A stretch of DNA of 37,978 bases from Gemmatimonadota bacterium (GCA_028874905.1 JAPPGZ010000072.1:1-37978), one strand, 5' to 3'; shown: positions 21,983 through 30,942, counted from the first letter of the stretch. Numbers and translations are program-made. Notes: a model not told the origin generated them from the sequence alone.

Positions 21983-23125
21983 GTGACCACCCGGATCGCC
22001 AACGTGTATGTCCATGCGCCCTTTTGTGCGCGGCGCTGCTGCTATTGCGACTTTGCGGTTCATGTCGACCGCAGTCCCGACGGCGGGCGCTGGCTCGCCG
22101 TCATCCGAAGGGAATTCGAGGCTGTGCGGGACTCGGGCGAAGCACCCTTGGCCGAGACGCTGGACACCTTGTACGTCGGTGGCGGTACGCCGTCGCTCCT
22201 TGACGCCCGCTACGTTGCGGAGCTGGGCGATCTGATCGGTCGCGGGCGAATGCGGAGTCCCGGATTCGAGTGGACCGTCGAAGCCAATCCCGAATCCTTT
22301 ACGCGTGACGTGGCCCGCGAATGGAAGGCCGGCGGGACGAACCGGATTTCCTTCGGCGTACAGAGCTTCGATGCACGCGCACTCCGATGGATGGGTCGGC
22401 TCCATTCGCCCGAGCAGGCGGGGTCTGCGGTGCGGCTGGCGCGGGCGGTTGGCATCGCGAATGTGTCGGTCGACCTCATCTTCGGGTTGCCGGACGGCGT
22501 ATCGCGCTCGTGGCGGGACGATGTCGAAAGGGCGCTCGATCTGGGCGTGCCGCACATCTCGCTCTATGGCCTGACCGTAGAGAAGGGCACCAGTCTCTGC
22601 CGCTTGGTCTCGCAGGGCCGGGCGCGCATGCCCGCGGACGACCGCTACCGGGAAGAGTACCTCTTCGCGGCAGAAACCCTCGCCGGCGCCGGGTACGATC
22701 ACTACGAAGTGTCGAACTTCGCGCTACCCGGGTTTGCGTCCCGCCACAACCGCGCCTGCTGGACGGGGGCGTCCTATCTCGGGCTTGGAAACGGGGCCCA
22801 CAGCTATCACTCGGGGCGGCGCTGGTGGAACGAAAGGGACTGGGGCACGTATGCTGAACGAGTGGAGCGCTCCGGGAACGCGCGCGACGGGACCGAAGCG
22901 TTGACGCCGGAACAGTCGCGCCTCGAACGCATCTGGCTTGCCCTGCGCACGGCGGGTGGCCTCGATGCTTTGGATCTCGGACCCGGTGCAGCTCCCGTGG
23001 TCCGCGACTGGATGTCGAGGGGCCTCGCCAGGCACACCGGGACGCGAATCCGCCTGACCCCGGCCGGGTGGCTGCTGCTCGACGACCTGACACTGGAACT
23101 CGAGGCGGTGCTGAACCGTCGATAA
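21983..23125 (+). CDS. hemW: Radical SAM protein HemW (HemN-like)
   Basis: A 380-residue radical SAM protein. The cluster motif C15-x3-C19-x2-C22 (FCARRCCYCDF) binds the 4Fe-4S cluster. VGGGTPSLL, TVEANPES and SFGVQSFD follow, then the HemN C-terminal segment EVSNFALPGFASRHN and YLGLGNGAHSY. The short N-terminus without the HemN-specific extension points to HemW, a heme-binding chaperone-like protein, and away from the true coproporphyrinogen dehydrogenase. The frame is open upstream through repeat copy A, but GTG 21983 gives the family start TRIANVYVHAPFC. Confidence 0.9.
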   Translation: MTTRIANVYVHAPFCARRCCYCDFAVHVDRSPDGGRWLAVIRREFEAVRDSGEAPLAETLDTLYVGGGTPSLLDARYVAELGDLIGRGRMRSPGFEWTVEANPESFTRDVAREWKAGGTNRISFGVQSFDARALRWMGRLHSPEQAGSAVRLARAVGIANVSVDLIFGLPDGVSRSWRDDVERALDLGVPHISLYGLTVEKGTSLCRLVSQGRARMPADDRYREEYLFAAETLAGAGYDHYEVSNFALPGFASRHNRACWTGASYLGLGNGAHSYHSGRRWWNERDWGTYAERVERSGNARDGTEALTPEQSRLERIWLALRTAGGLDALDLGPGAAPVVRDWMSRGLARHTGTRIRLTPAGWLLLDDLTLELEAVLNRR

Positions 23126-23128
23126 TGG

Positions 23129-23158
23129 TTGACGGCGTCCACTCCCGGGGGATTATGT
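23129..23158 (+). promoter_or_regulatory. Possible sigma-70 promoter before hrcA
   Basis: TTGACG (23129-23134, 5 of 6 to the -35 consensus) is followed after 18 bases by TTATGT (23153-23158), a weak -10. Transcription would begin at about the hrcA ATG 23161, giving a leaderless message or using ATG 23191. No CIRCE element (TTAGCACTC and its inverted copy) is visible. Confidence 0.3.
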
Positions 23159-23160
23159 AG

Positions 23161-24249
23161 ATGCCCGGGCACACGGACTGGAACTGGATCATGGCATCGC
23201 GACCACGCAAGGAAGAGGGTGCGCTCTCACCGCGCGAGAGCAGTGTGCTGGAAGCTGTCGTACGCACCTACGTGGAGACCGCCGAGCCCGCGGGCAGCCG
23301 CACCCTTGCGCGGCGTTACGACTTCGGCGTGTCCGCGGCCACGATTCGCAACACCATGGCGGATTTGCAGGAAGAGGGCTACCTGACGCATCCGCATACG
23401 TCGGCCGGCCGGGTCCCGACCGAAATGGCCTATCGCGTGTTCGTAGACAGAATGGTACGGCCGGAGCCCCTGTCCGCGTCCGAAAAGGCCTCGATCGAAA
23501 GCGAACTGTGGTCGGGTGAATCGACGCTGGAGCGCATCCTCCGCAACGCCGTCCGCGCGCTCGGCATTCTGGTCAATGAACTGGGCGTCGGGTCCGTTCC
23601 TCAGCTTGACACCGCACGGATGGAGAAGATCGACCTTATTCGGGTCTCCTCCGTCAAGGTCCTCATGGTCGTCACCGTTCAGAGCGGTATGGTGAGGACC
23701 GTGTACGTCGATCTGCCGGGTGATGTCCCCGCGGACGTTCTCGACGGGCTCCAGCGCGTCCTGAACGAGCGACTGGGCGGCCTCACCTTTGTCGAGATCC
23801 GCCGCTCCTTCGGAGAACGCCTGCGAGACGCAATGGAGGACCCGGCCGCGCGGGATATCCTCAATATCTTTGTCGAGTCCAGTGAGGAGTTCTTCGCGGC
23901 CGCCCCGGGTCCGCAGGATCAGATCGTCCTGGGACGGACCTCGGCCATCGCCGCTCAGCCGGAGTTCTCCACCAACGAGCGGCTTAAGGACCTGATCGCC
24001 CTGACCGAGCAGAAAGAGCTGTTGGCCAAGGTCCTGGGGACTCGTGTCGCCAGAGGAGGGCCGCAGGTGACCATAGGAGGCGAACACGCCCCGGAGCTTG
24101 CCGGCTTCACCCTGGTGACGTCGGGGTATCAGTTGGGGAAACTGCGGGGGGTCGTCGGCGTGATCGGTCCGACTCGCATGCCTTATGAGAAGGTGATCGC
24201 GATTGTGGACTATACTTCATCTCTTGTGACGCGCATGCTGCAGCCTTAG
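23161..24249 (+). CDS. hrcA: Heat-inducible transcription repressor HrcA
   Basis: A 362-residue HrcA. The N-terminal winged helix (about 20-90) contains [41 protein letters not shown] and [19 protein letters not shown], the family signature. A GAF-like dimerisation domain and the C-terminal [22 protein letters not shown] close the protein. HrcA represses chaperone operons through CIRCE with GroEL as co-factor. ATG 23161 has GGGGGA 8 bases upstream; ATG 23191 is an alternative and closer to the usual family length at the N-terminus. dnaJ follows 16 bases later, without grpE or dnaK. Confidence 0.93.
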   Translation: MPGHTDWNWIMASRPRKEEGALSPRESSVLEAVVRTYVETAEPAGSRTLARRYDFGVSAATIRNTMADLQEEGYLTHPHTSAGRVPTEMAYRVFVDRMVRPEPLSASEKASIESELWSGESTLERILRNAVRALGILVNELGVGSVPQLDTARMEKIDLIRVSSVKVLMVVTVQSGMVRTVYVDLPGDVPADVLDGLQRVLNERLGGLTFVEIRRSFGERLRDAMEDPAARDILNIFVESSEEFFAAAPGPQDQIVLGRTSAIAAQPEFSTNERLKDLIALTEQKELLAKVLGTRVARGGPQVTIGGEHAPELAGFTLVTSGYQLGKLRGVVGVIGPTRMPYEKVIAIVDYTSSLVTRMLQP

Positions 24250-24265
24250 AACGACTCGGGAATCG

Positions 24266-25405
24266 ATGTCCGACTACTACACTCTGCTTCGTGTTCCGCG
24301 GAGCGCGAGCCAGGAAGAGATAAAGAAGGCGTACCGCAAGGTCGCACTGGAGCATCATCCTGACCGGAACGCCGGTTCCAAGGATGCCGAGGAGCGGTTC
24401 AAGGAGGTCACCGAGGCCTACGAGGTCCTCCGCGATCCGGCGAGGAGAGCCAGATACGACCAGTACGGAAAGGAGGGCTTGCGGGGCCAGCGCGGCTTCG
24501 GGGGCGGCCTGGACTTCTCCGATGCGCTCGAAGTCTTCATGCGGGACTTCGGAGGATTCGGCGGATTCGAGAGCCTTTTCGGCGGGCGGCGTGCCGGAAA
24601 TCGTCCTGTGCGCGGGAAATCGTTGCGCCTCAAGTTGCCGCTCACCCTCAAGGACGTGCGCAGCGGCGTCAAGAAGCGGGTGCGTGTCGCCGTTCTGGAT
24701 CACTGCCTTTCGTGCAGAGGCAATGGTGCCAGGGATGGCGCCATGCCGGTTCGTTGTTCGGTGTGTGAGGGAACCGGAGAGGAGCGTCGTGTCGAGCGCT
24801 CCGTCTTCGGGCAGTTCGTGAGCGTGGCGCCCTGCCGCAAGTGTCGTGGTGAGGGGGCGGTCATCACCGACCGGTGCCCGGACTGCCATGGCGACGGCCG
24901 CACCAGGGTGACCCGCGAGGTCGAGGTGAAGGTGCCGCCGGGAGTCTCCTCGGAGAACTACATCACGTTGCGCGAAGAGGGGAACGTCGGACCGCGCAAC
25001 GGCCCGCGCGGGGACATCGTGGTGCTCATGGACGTAGCCGACGACAAGCGCTTTGCCCGCGATGGGAACGATCTGATTACCGAGGTGCCGATCAACTTCA
25101 GCGTTGCGGCGCTTGGAGGTCGCGTTGCCGTCCCGACAGTGGAGGACAAGACGGAAGTCGAGGTTCCCGCGGGGGTGCAGAGCGGTCACATCGTCCGTGT
25201 ACGGGGAGAGGGTTTGCCCGACCTCGACGGGCGGGGGTACGGCGATCTTCTGGTTCGTCTTGTCGTGTGGGTACCGCAACGCCTCACGTCGGAGCAGGAA
25301 CGCATCATCCGGAAGCTTCGCTCGTCGGAAAACCCGCCGCCGGAAAAGATCGATCCCGCGGAGAACCGGGGATTCTGGTCCAGGGTCAAGGAAGCACTTG
25401 GCTGA
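24266..25405 (+). CDS. dnaJ: Chaperone protein DnaJ
   Basis: A 379-residue type I Hsp40. The J domain (1-70) has HPD at residues 31-33, which stimulates the DnaK ATPase. A short G/F-rich linker (about 70-110) is followed by four zinc-finger repeats: [24 protein letters not shown] and CPDCHGDG. The C-terminal substrate-binding domains include [10 protein letters not shown] and [21 protein letters not shown]. It sits directly behind hrcA, but its partners dnaK and grpE are not in the window. Its last 20 bases overlap the convergent minus-strand gene. Confidence 0.95.
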   Translation: MSDYYTLLRVPRSASQEEIKKAYRKVALEHHPDRNAGSKDAEERFKEVTEAYEVLRDPARRARYDQYGKEGLRGQRGFGGGLDFSDALEVFMRDFGGFGGFESLFGGRRAGNRPVRGKSLRLKLPLTLKDVRSGVKKRVRVAVLDHCLSCRGNGARDGAMPVRCSVCEGTGEERRVERSVFGQFVSVAPCRKCRGEGAVITDRCPDCHGDGRTRVTREVEVKVPPGVSSENYITLREEGNVGPRNGPRGDIVVLMDVADDKRFARDGNDLITEVPINFSVAALGGRVAVPTVEDKTEVEVPAGVQSGHIVRVRGEGLPDLDGRGYGDLLVRLVVWVPQRLTSEQERIIRKLRSSENPPPEKIDPAENRGFWSRVKEALG

Positions 25406-25802
25406 AGCCCTCGATCGCACACAGCTTCCTGGCGTTTTCCGCCTTTATGACCCAGCGACAAACGTTGACGCGTGATCCGGGATCGATGCCCTGCGCGAGT
25501 GCGGCCAGGGTTGCCCACAGTGACCGGGCCAGACGGGAGTGGTCGGGGGCGTCCCTGGGGTCCATCAACATCACCCAACCCTCAAGTACACGAGGCCTAC
25601 CTTCGTCATCGCGCGTGTCCAGAGGCACTTCGAAGAGCACCAGCCTCCCTTCCGACTGAGCCGACAATCGTCGAAGCGCGTCCCGGCCGAGTTCGATCGG
25701 GGGCCGCTGCCGCCGCAGCTCCTGTTTCAGCTGACTGGTGGGCAAGACACCGGGTCCGGTTCGGCGCAGGATGTCGATCACGCGTTCCGTCATTCGAACC
25801 AT
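25386..25802 (-). CDS. Uncharacterised small protein with helix-turn-helix-like N-terminus
   Basis: A 138-residue protein, the only convincing minus-strand gene in the window. I do not recognise the family. The N-terminal about 70 residues ([44 protein letters not shown]) have the helix-helix-helix-strand pattern of a winged helix. The rest contains hydrophobic strands and helices ([27 protein letters not shown]). It ends inside the last codons of dnaJ. A near-consensus promoter lies 60-100 bases upstream, overlapped by a perfect dyad. An autoregulated DNA-binding protein is a plausible inference, not shown. Start may be at 25802 or the next Met at 25793. Confidence 0.6.
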   Translation of the reverse strand: MVRMTERVIDILRRTGPGVLPTSQLKQELRRQRPPIELGRDALRRLSAQSEGRLVLFEVPLDTRDDEGRPRVLEGWVMLMDPRDAPDHSRLARSLWATLAALAQGIDPGSRVNVCRWVIKAENARKLCAIEGFSQVLP

Positions 25803-25868
25803 CTCTCGTGTGCCTCGCTTTCGGACGGCGCTGCATTCCGGGCCGGACGCTCGGCCTCACCTCTTCAG

Positions 25869-25897
25869 ATTGTAAATCAGAGTTTACACAATGTCAT
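25869..25897 (-). promoter_or_regulatory. Near-consensus sigma-70 promoter for the minus-strand gene
   Basis: Read on the minus strand: -35 ATGACA (complement of 25892-25897, 5 of 6), a 17-base spacer, and -10 TACAAT (complement of 25869-25874, 5 of 6). Transcription would start near 25862, about 60 bases before the ATG at 25802. It sits in an AT-rich patch that stands out from the surrounding GC-rich DNA. Confidence 0.6.
25871..25888. promoter_or_regulatory. Perfect dyad overlapping the promoter (likely operator)
   Basis: TGTAAA-N6-TTTACA is a perfect 6+6 inverted repeat. It covers most of the -10 element and part of the spacer of the minus-strand promoter. A dimeric repressor bound here would block transcription. 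A related half-site TTTACA recurs at 25904-25909. The binding protein is unknown; the gene product at 25386-25802 is one candidate. Confidence 0.5.
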
Positions 25898-25928
25898 GTT
25901 TACTTTACATCCTAGCCTGCTGGGGCTG

Positions 25929-26037
25929 CGCTCTGCGTTGCTCCTCGGGCCCGTAGCGCTGCTACTGGCCCTTCGTCGCGCCTTGCCGGCCAGGCGCCTC
26001 GCCGCTCTCGGTGCTCGCGTGGATTCATCCACGGACT
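25929..26037 (+). repeat. Dispersed intergenic repeat, copy B
   Basis: The second copy of the 109-base element (see 21852-21960), same orientation, with 6 substitutions. The long stem is at 25947-25971, with its sequence unchanged. The copy lies between the minus-strand gene's promoter and yqeY. TCCTAG occurs at 25910-25915 and again at 26037-26042, flanking the copy, which could be a target-site duplication. Together with the promoter-operator patch it accounts for most of the 348-base gap 25803-26150. In 26043-26150 I see only AT-rich DNA without a convincing promoter or ORF. Confidence 0.85.
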
Positions 26038-26150
26038 CCTAGAGTACCCGTTATTCCGGGAGCGTCATATAGCTGAATGGGACTAATGTACGGCGGGTTG
26101 TTCGGGAGCATCGGATCTTTCGTCATATTTGAAAGGACGAACCAACCGGT

Positions 26151-26621
26151 ATGCAACCAGACGAAGAAACGGAGGGATTCCTGCCGACCATGCTCATAGA
26201 AGCTCTGCGAGCGGACCTCGCCGCCGCCCGCCGTGCCAGGGACAAGCTTCGCACGCTGGTGCTTTCTACCACCCTGGCCGACGTACGAAACCGTGAGATC
26301 GATTTGGGTGCCACCCTGGACGACGAGGGCGTTCAGGGGGTCATTGCCAGGGCCATCAAGCAGCGCCGTGACGCCGCGGCCCAAATGACTGCGGGAGGAA
26401 GACCGGAACTCGCGGAGAACGAGTTGGCGCAAGCCGGCGTTCTCCAGCACTACCTCCCCCCGGAGTTGACCCCTGCCGAGGTGCGCGACATGGTCAGGGA
26501 CATCGTTGTAGAGAGCGGTCCCCGGATGGGGGCCGTCATGTCCCGGCTGATGCCGCGCATTCGCGGTCGCTTCGATGGAAAGGCGGCCTCGGCGATTGTG
26601 CGCGAGGAGTTGAGCGGGTGA
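26151..26621 (+). CDS. yqeY: GatB/YqeY domain protein
   Basis: A 156-residue YqeY-type protein. It shows the family pattern LIEALRADLAAARRARDKLRTLVLSTTLADVRNREID, split into two recognisable blocks, then AIKQRRDAAAQMTAGGRPELAE and VLQHYLPPELTPAEV, and the C-terminal GxVMSRLMPRIRGRFDGKAAS. The domain resembles the tRNA-binding tail of GatB, the amidotransferase subunit. The function of free YqeY is not well defined. ATG 26151 and ATG 26190 are both possible starts, each with a rather distant purine-rich site. The second matches the usual family N-terminus better. rpsU, a common neighbour, is absent. Confidence 0.88.
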   Translation: MQPDEETEGFLPTMLIEALRADLAAARRARDKLRTLVLSTTLADVRNREIDLGATLDDEGVQGVIARAIKQRRDAAAQMTAGGRPELAENELAQAGVLQHYLPPELTPAEVRDMVRDIVVESGPRMGAVMSRLMPRIRGRFDGKAASAIVREELSG

Positions 26622-26737
26622 TGATCGGCGCATTGGCGGAGTCACTAACGGTCGCCCGGCCACGGTGCAGGTGTTCGCCGTGCGAGTGTGCGTCGCGTGG
26701 TGCGAGCCCGGGGACGCCGCGGCACCGGTAGTCCGCC

Positions 26738-29113
26738 GTGTCCAACCGCGCTCTTCAGGTCCTCGAGTTCGCGGGAGTGCTGGAGTACGTCGCCGGCTTC
26801 GCCAGCAGCGATGCGGGGCGGCAAGCGGTCTTCGCGCTTGAGCCGTCCGCCGATCCGGAGACAGTGCAGGCAAGACTGACCACGGTCGACGAAGCCGGGC
26901 GCTTCCTCACCGCGCGAGAGGCCTGGACTCTTCCCGGCTTCCCGGACGCCAGACAGGCGATCAGAAGACTCGGGGTGGAAGGCTCGGTGCTGTCGCCGCA
27001 GGAACTCCATGCGGTGGGGGGGGTGCTTGCGGCCGGTCGCGCGCTGCTTGGGTCGCTGAATGAGGCGGCGGAGCTTCGCACACTGGCAGCCCTGGCGTCC
27101 CGGCTTCTGGCGGCGAGAGGGATCGAAACGGCCGTCGTACGGACCGTCGACGCGGAAGGCACGGTGCTGGACGGCGCCAGCAGTGAACTGCAACGCATAC
27201 GAACTCGCCTGAGCGGCGCGCACAACCGGGTCGTGGCGCATCTGGAGCGGTTTCTGGATGGCGTTGACGGGCGCTATCGGGTTCCCGGCGCATCGGTCAC
27301 CATCCGCGAGGGGCGCTATGTGATCCCGGTGCGCCGCGAAGGAAAGCGGTCTGTAGGGGGATACGTTCACGATGAATCGGCCTCCGGGGCCACGGTGTTT
27401 GTCGAGCCGTCTTCCGCGATCGAGCTCATGAATGGGGTGCGGGAGCTGGAAAGGGCCGAAGCCCGGGAAGTCCTGCGCATTCTGCGTAAACTGACCGACA
27501 GCTGCCGCCCTCTTTCCGCAGAGTTGGCGCGGTCGCTGGCCGCGCTGACCGAGATGGACCGGCGGGTGGCCCTGGCACGCGTCGCGGAGCGGTGGAACGG
27601 ATCGGTCCCGGAAGTGGGCGGAGGTCCGCTGCGCATCCGTGGTGGCCGCCACCCGCTGTTGGTCGCGAGCGGGATCGACGCCGTTCCCTTCGACCTCGAC
27701 CTCGATCCGGACGAGAGGGTGGTCCTCGTCACCGGCCCGAACACAGGTGGCAAGACCGTCTTTCTAAAGGCGGTAGGGCTGATCACGAGCCTCGCCCAAT
27801 CAGGGGTCATTCCGCCCGTCGCGCCGGGGACCCGGCTGCCCGTCTTCCGTGGCATCTTCGCCGATGTCGGGGACGAGCAGTCCATCTCCGACAGCCTGTC
27901 CACCTTTTCGGCACATCTCCGCAACCTTCAGGAAATCCTGCGAGACGCGGATGCAACCTCATTGGTACTGGTCGACGAGCCCGGCACGGGAACGGATCCC
28001 AAGGAGGGTGAAGCGCTGGCCCGAGCGCTCATCGAGACCCTGGCGGAACGCCGCTGCACGGCTGTAGTGACGTCGCACCTGGGCGGGCTGAAGCGCCTCG
28101 CGGCGCCGAACAACCGGATTGTCAACGCTTCGCTCCATTTCGATGGCGAGCGCCTTGCCCCCACCTACCGTTTCTCGAAGGGGCGGCCCGGGCGCAGCTA
28201 TGGGCTTGCTATCGCGCGGGGACTGGGGTTCCCGCAAGACGTGCTGGATCGCGCGGAGCGATACCGCGACCGTGCCGACGCACGCCTCGACGACCTGCTC
28301 GAGAGCCTGGAGGAAAAGGAGCGTCGCGTGGCCCGGGTACTCGCCGAACTCGACGGGGAGAGGAAACGGCTCACGACGCTCGACGCGAAGCTCGGAGAGC
28401 GCGAAGAGGACCTGCGACGAGTTGAGCGCGAGCGCACCGCACGCGCGCGAACCGATGCCCGCCGCCTGCTTCTGGATGCCCGCCGGGAAGTCGAGTCGGT
28501 GATCACCGTCCTGAGGAAGCGGGCTGGCGCGGGCGATTCGTTGCGAGAGCTCTCGAGGGCCGCCCGCCGCACCGTCGAGGAGGCGGCGCGGGCTCTGCAG
28601 GAACCGCCTGCGGCAGCGTCCGTTCCACCTGCCGACGAGGCCGTGCTGACGGAAGGGGCGAGAGTCCGGATCGGTGCCGCCGGGGCGCTGGGAGAGATCG
28701 TGGCGGTCGAGGCGGAGCGGGTCGTCGTCAACGTAGGCGGCGTAAGAATGAGTGTGGCCCCCGGGCGCCTGGTGCCGGCTGGGGCGGCGCCCGGTGAACG
28801 GGATGTGCAATCGGATGCGCGGACATCCGGATCAGTCGCTGGGGGATCCTGGACTGCACCCGACATCGAGCCGGTCACGGAGCTTGATCTGCGCGGCCTG
28901 CGTGTCGACGAAGCCGAGTTGTCGCTTGCGCGTGCCCTGGATGCGGCGGCGGTCGCCGACATCGGGGAGCTTCGCGTGATCCACGGCAAGGGAACCGGTG
29001 CGCTCCGTGCCCGGGTGGCGCTTGTTCTGGAACGCGACCCGCGGGTCGAGGCCTTCGAGTCGGCCAGGCCGGCGGAAGGGGGCTACGGAGTCACCGTGGC
29101 GAGGATGCGGTAG
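26738..29113 (+). CDS. mutS2: Endonuclease MutS2
   Basis: A 791-residue MutS2. An N-terminal clamp/core region leads to the ABC-type ATPase with Walker A GPNTGGKT at 333-340, Walker B D413-E414 in LVLVDEPGTGTDP, and signature-like SISDSLSTFSAHL. A long coiled coil (about 500-620) follows. The C-terminal Smr nuclease domain begins at about 714 with LDLRGLRV and holds HGKGTG at 749-754. There is no MutS mismatch-binding domain I, as expected for MutS2. The family acts on recombination intermediates and, in some bacteria, on stalled ribosomes. It starts at GTG 26738. The 116-base gap before it shows no clear feature. Confidence 0.95.
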   Translation: MSNRALQVLEFAGVLEYVAGFASSDAGRQAVFALEPSADPETVQARLTTVDEAGRFLTAREAWTLPGFPDARQAIRRLGVEGSVLSPQELHAVGGVLAAGRALLGSLNEAAELRTLAALASRLLAARGIETAVVRTVDAEGTVLDGASSELQRIRTRLSGAHNRVVAHLERFLDGVDGRYRVPGASVTIREGRYVIPVRREGKRSVGGYVHDESASGATVFVEPSSAIELMNGVRELERAEAREVLRILRKLTDSCRPLSAELARSLAALTEMDRRVALARVAERWNGSVPEVGGGPLRIRGGRHPLLVASGIDAVPFDLDLDPDERVVLVTGPNTGGKTVFLKAVGLITSLAQSGVIPPVAPGTRLPVFRGIFADVGDEQSISDSLSTFSAHLRNLQEILRDADATSLVLVDEPGTGTDPKEGEALARALIETLAERRCTAVVTSHLGGLKRLAAPNNRIVNASLHFDGERLAPTYRFSKGRPGRSYGLAIARGLGFPQDVLDRAERYRDRADARLDDLLESLEEKERRVARVLAELDGERKRLTTLDAKLGEREEDLRRVERERTARARTDARRLLLDARREVESVITVLRKRAGAGDSLRELSRAARRTVEEAARALQEPPAAASVPPADEAVLTEGARVRIGAAGALGEIVAVEAERVVVNVGGVRMSVAPGRLVPAGAAPGERDVQSDARTSGSVAGGSWTAPDIEPVTELDLRGLRVDEAELSLARALDAAAVADIGELRVIHGKGTGALRARVALVLERDPRVEAFESARPAEGGYGVTVARMR

Positions 29114-29115
29114 CC

Positions 29116-30942
29116 ATGATCCCCGACGAAGTGGTCGCACAGGTCAAGGCACGTGCCGACATCGTGGGGGTGATCGGCGAATTCGTACAGCTGAAGAAGG
29201 CGGGCAAGGAGTTCCGCGGACTCAGTCCCTTCAAGAAGGAAAAGACACCCTCGTTCTACGTGAACCCCGCCAAGGCGTTCTTCCATGACTTCTCTTCCGG
29301 TGAATCGGGGGACGTCTTCTCGTTCCTCATGAAGCACCAGGGGATGAGCTTCGTCGACGCTGTCAAGTACGTCGGGGCCCGTAGCGGCGTGGAGGTGCGG
29401 GAGATCAGGCGCGGGCAGGGACGCGAGGACCCGTGGCGCCCGTACTACGAGGCGTCCGCCTACGCGAACACGTTTTTCCAGGAACGGCTCTGGGAGTGGG
29501 AGGGCGGCCAACGCGCACGCGAATACCTGAAAAAGCGGGGCATTGGACGCGAGTCCGGCGAGGACTTCGGCCTCGGATACGCGCCCGACGACTGGAGGGC
29601 CTTTCGCGAAGCCGCAGCGGTGCACGGCCTGGACGAGAGGATCCTGTTGGACATCGGACTCCTCAAGAAGAGCGAAAAGAGCGACGATCCGTACGATGCG
29701 TTCAGGAATCGCATCATCTTTCCGATCGAGTCCGAATCGGGACGGGTACTGGCTTTCGGCGGGAGACTGCTGGGCAGCACCGGCAAGGGGGCGCCCAAGT
29801 ATCTCAATTCACCCGAGAGCCCCATCTTCCAGAAGGGCGAGGTCCTTTACGGGTTGCGGAAGGCTCGCAACCACATTCGTCGCAACGCCTCCGTCATGGT
29901 CGTGGAAGGCTTCACGGACGTCGTGTCCCTTGCAAGTGTCGATGTGCGCAACGTGGTGGCGCCGCTGGGCACGGCGATGACCGAAGCCCACGCCAGGCTC
30001 CTCGGGCGCTACACGAAGCAGGTGCGGCTCCTGTTCGACAACGATCCGGCGGGACAGCGCGCGACCTTCCGTGCCGCTGACATCCTTCTCGCCCAGGGAC
30101 TTCACGCCTCGGTGGTTACGCTGCCCGACGGCGAAGATCCCGATTCGGTGGCCCGCTCGGGAGGCGCGGAGGCCATCCGCGAGTTCGTCTCCCAGGCGGT
30201 GGATGTCCTCGACCGCAAGATCGCGATGCTGGAGGAGCGGGACTACTTCGCTTCGATCGAGAAGACGCGGCGGGCTCTGGACCGGCTCCTGCCGACTGTG
30301 CGGGCCGCGACCGATCCCGGACTCCGCGACATCTACGTCGCCAGGGTGGCCGAGCGGACCGGCGTACGTCCCGAGACCCTGGTCGAGGAAATCGGCCAGC
30401 GGGCGGCACCGCCCGCGACCGCGACGCATCGGGACTACCGTCGCCACCGCCGTGTCCCTCCGAGTCCTCGGGGCATGGGTCCGGAGCAGGAGTTGTTGCG
30501 GCTCATGCTCCACCACCGGGAGTGGATCGGGAGAGTGGCCGAAAGCGTAGGACCCTCCGATTTGGAGGATGGCGCGGATCGTGTGATCTTCGAGGGGCTG
30601 ATCTCCGATCCCGGGCTGGTTGTGTTGCCTGAAGGCGCATCGCCGGAGGCCGTGCGTCGTTTCGAGCAACTCAAGGCGGATCCGGGGACGGCAAGAGAGG
30701 TGGAACAAGTCTTCGCGGACGTGCTGGCGCGGATCGTGGCCAAGGTCATCAACCGGCGAATGGACGGTGTGCGGGCCAGGTTGCATTCGGCCGCGGGCTA
30801 CCAGGAGAAGGTCCGGTTGACCGGTGACCTGGAGGAGCTGCGCAGGGAGAAGGCAGCGCTCCCGGGTGCCGATTGGAGCGGGTCCGCAAGAGCGTTGGTC
30901 GACATCGGAAAGACTCAGAGGAAGAGAGAAGGCGCACAGTGA
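29116..30942 (+). CDS. dnaG: DNA primase DnaG lacking zinc ligands
   Basis: A 608-residue DnaG that makes RNA primers at the replication fork. The N-terminal CHC2 fold is present (FRGLSPFKKEKTPSF and FFHDFSSGESGDVFSFLM). All four expected zinc ligands are replaced at exactly the expected spacing: S37, K40, D58 and S61 in place of Cys, His, Cys and Cys. The catalytic TOPRIM domain is intact, with E264 in VVEGFTDVV and D308-N309-D310 in LLFDNDPAG. The C-terminal helicase-binding region (about 450-608) is present. I remember similar zinc-less DnaG in Bacteroidota. ATG 29116 follows mutS2 by 2 bases. Confidence 0.95.
   Translation: MIPDEVVAQVKARADIVGVIGEFVQLKKAGKEFRGLSPFKKEKTPSFYVNPAKAFFHDFSSGESGDVFSFLMKHQGMSFVDAVKYVGARSGVEVREIRRGQGREDPWRPYYEASAYANTFFQERLWEWEGGQRAREYLKKRGIGRESGEDFGLGYAPDDWRAFREAAAVHGLDERILLDIGLLKKSEKSDDPYDAFRNRIIFPIESESGRVLAFGGRLLGSTGKGAPKYLNSPESPIFQKGEVLYGLRKARNHIRRNASVMVVEGFTDVVSLASVDVRNVVAPLGTAMTEAHARLLGRYTKQVRLLFDNDPAGQRATFRAADILLAQGLHASVVTLPDGEDPDSVARSGGAEAIREFVSQAVDVLDRKIAMLEERDYFASIEKTRRALDRLLPTVRAATDPGLRDIYVARVAERTGVRPETLVEEIGQRAAPPATATHRDYRRHRRVPPSPRGMGPEQELLRLMLHHREWIGRVAESVGPSDLEDGADRVIFEGLISDPGLVVLPEGASPEAVRRFEQLKADPGTAREVEQVFADVLARIVAKVINRRMDGVRARLHSAAGYQEKVRLTGDLEELRREKAALPGADWSGSARALVDIGKTQRKREGAQ

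Noticed and set aside
23126-23190. CIRCE operator upstream of hrcA
   Set aside because: No TTAGCACTC/GAGTGCTAA pair or close variant is found in this gap.
25539-26042. 167-codon plus-strand frame over the minus-strand gene and repeat copy B
   Set aside because: The minus-strand frame has the better protein-like pattern, a promoter and a conserved-looking layout; this frame merges antisense DNA with the repeat.
26077-26200. Short plus-strand ORF upstream of yqeY that might be rpsU (S21)
   Set aside because: The translation has no S21 features and runs out of frame into yqeY.
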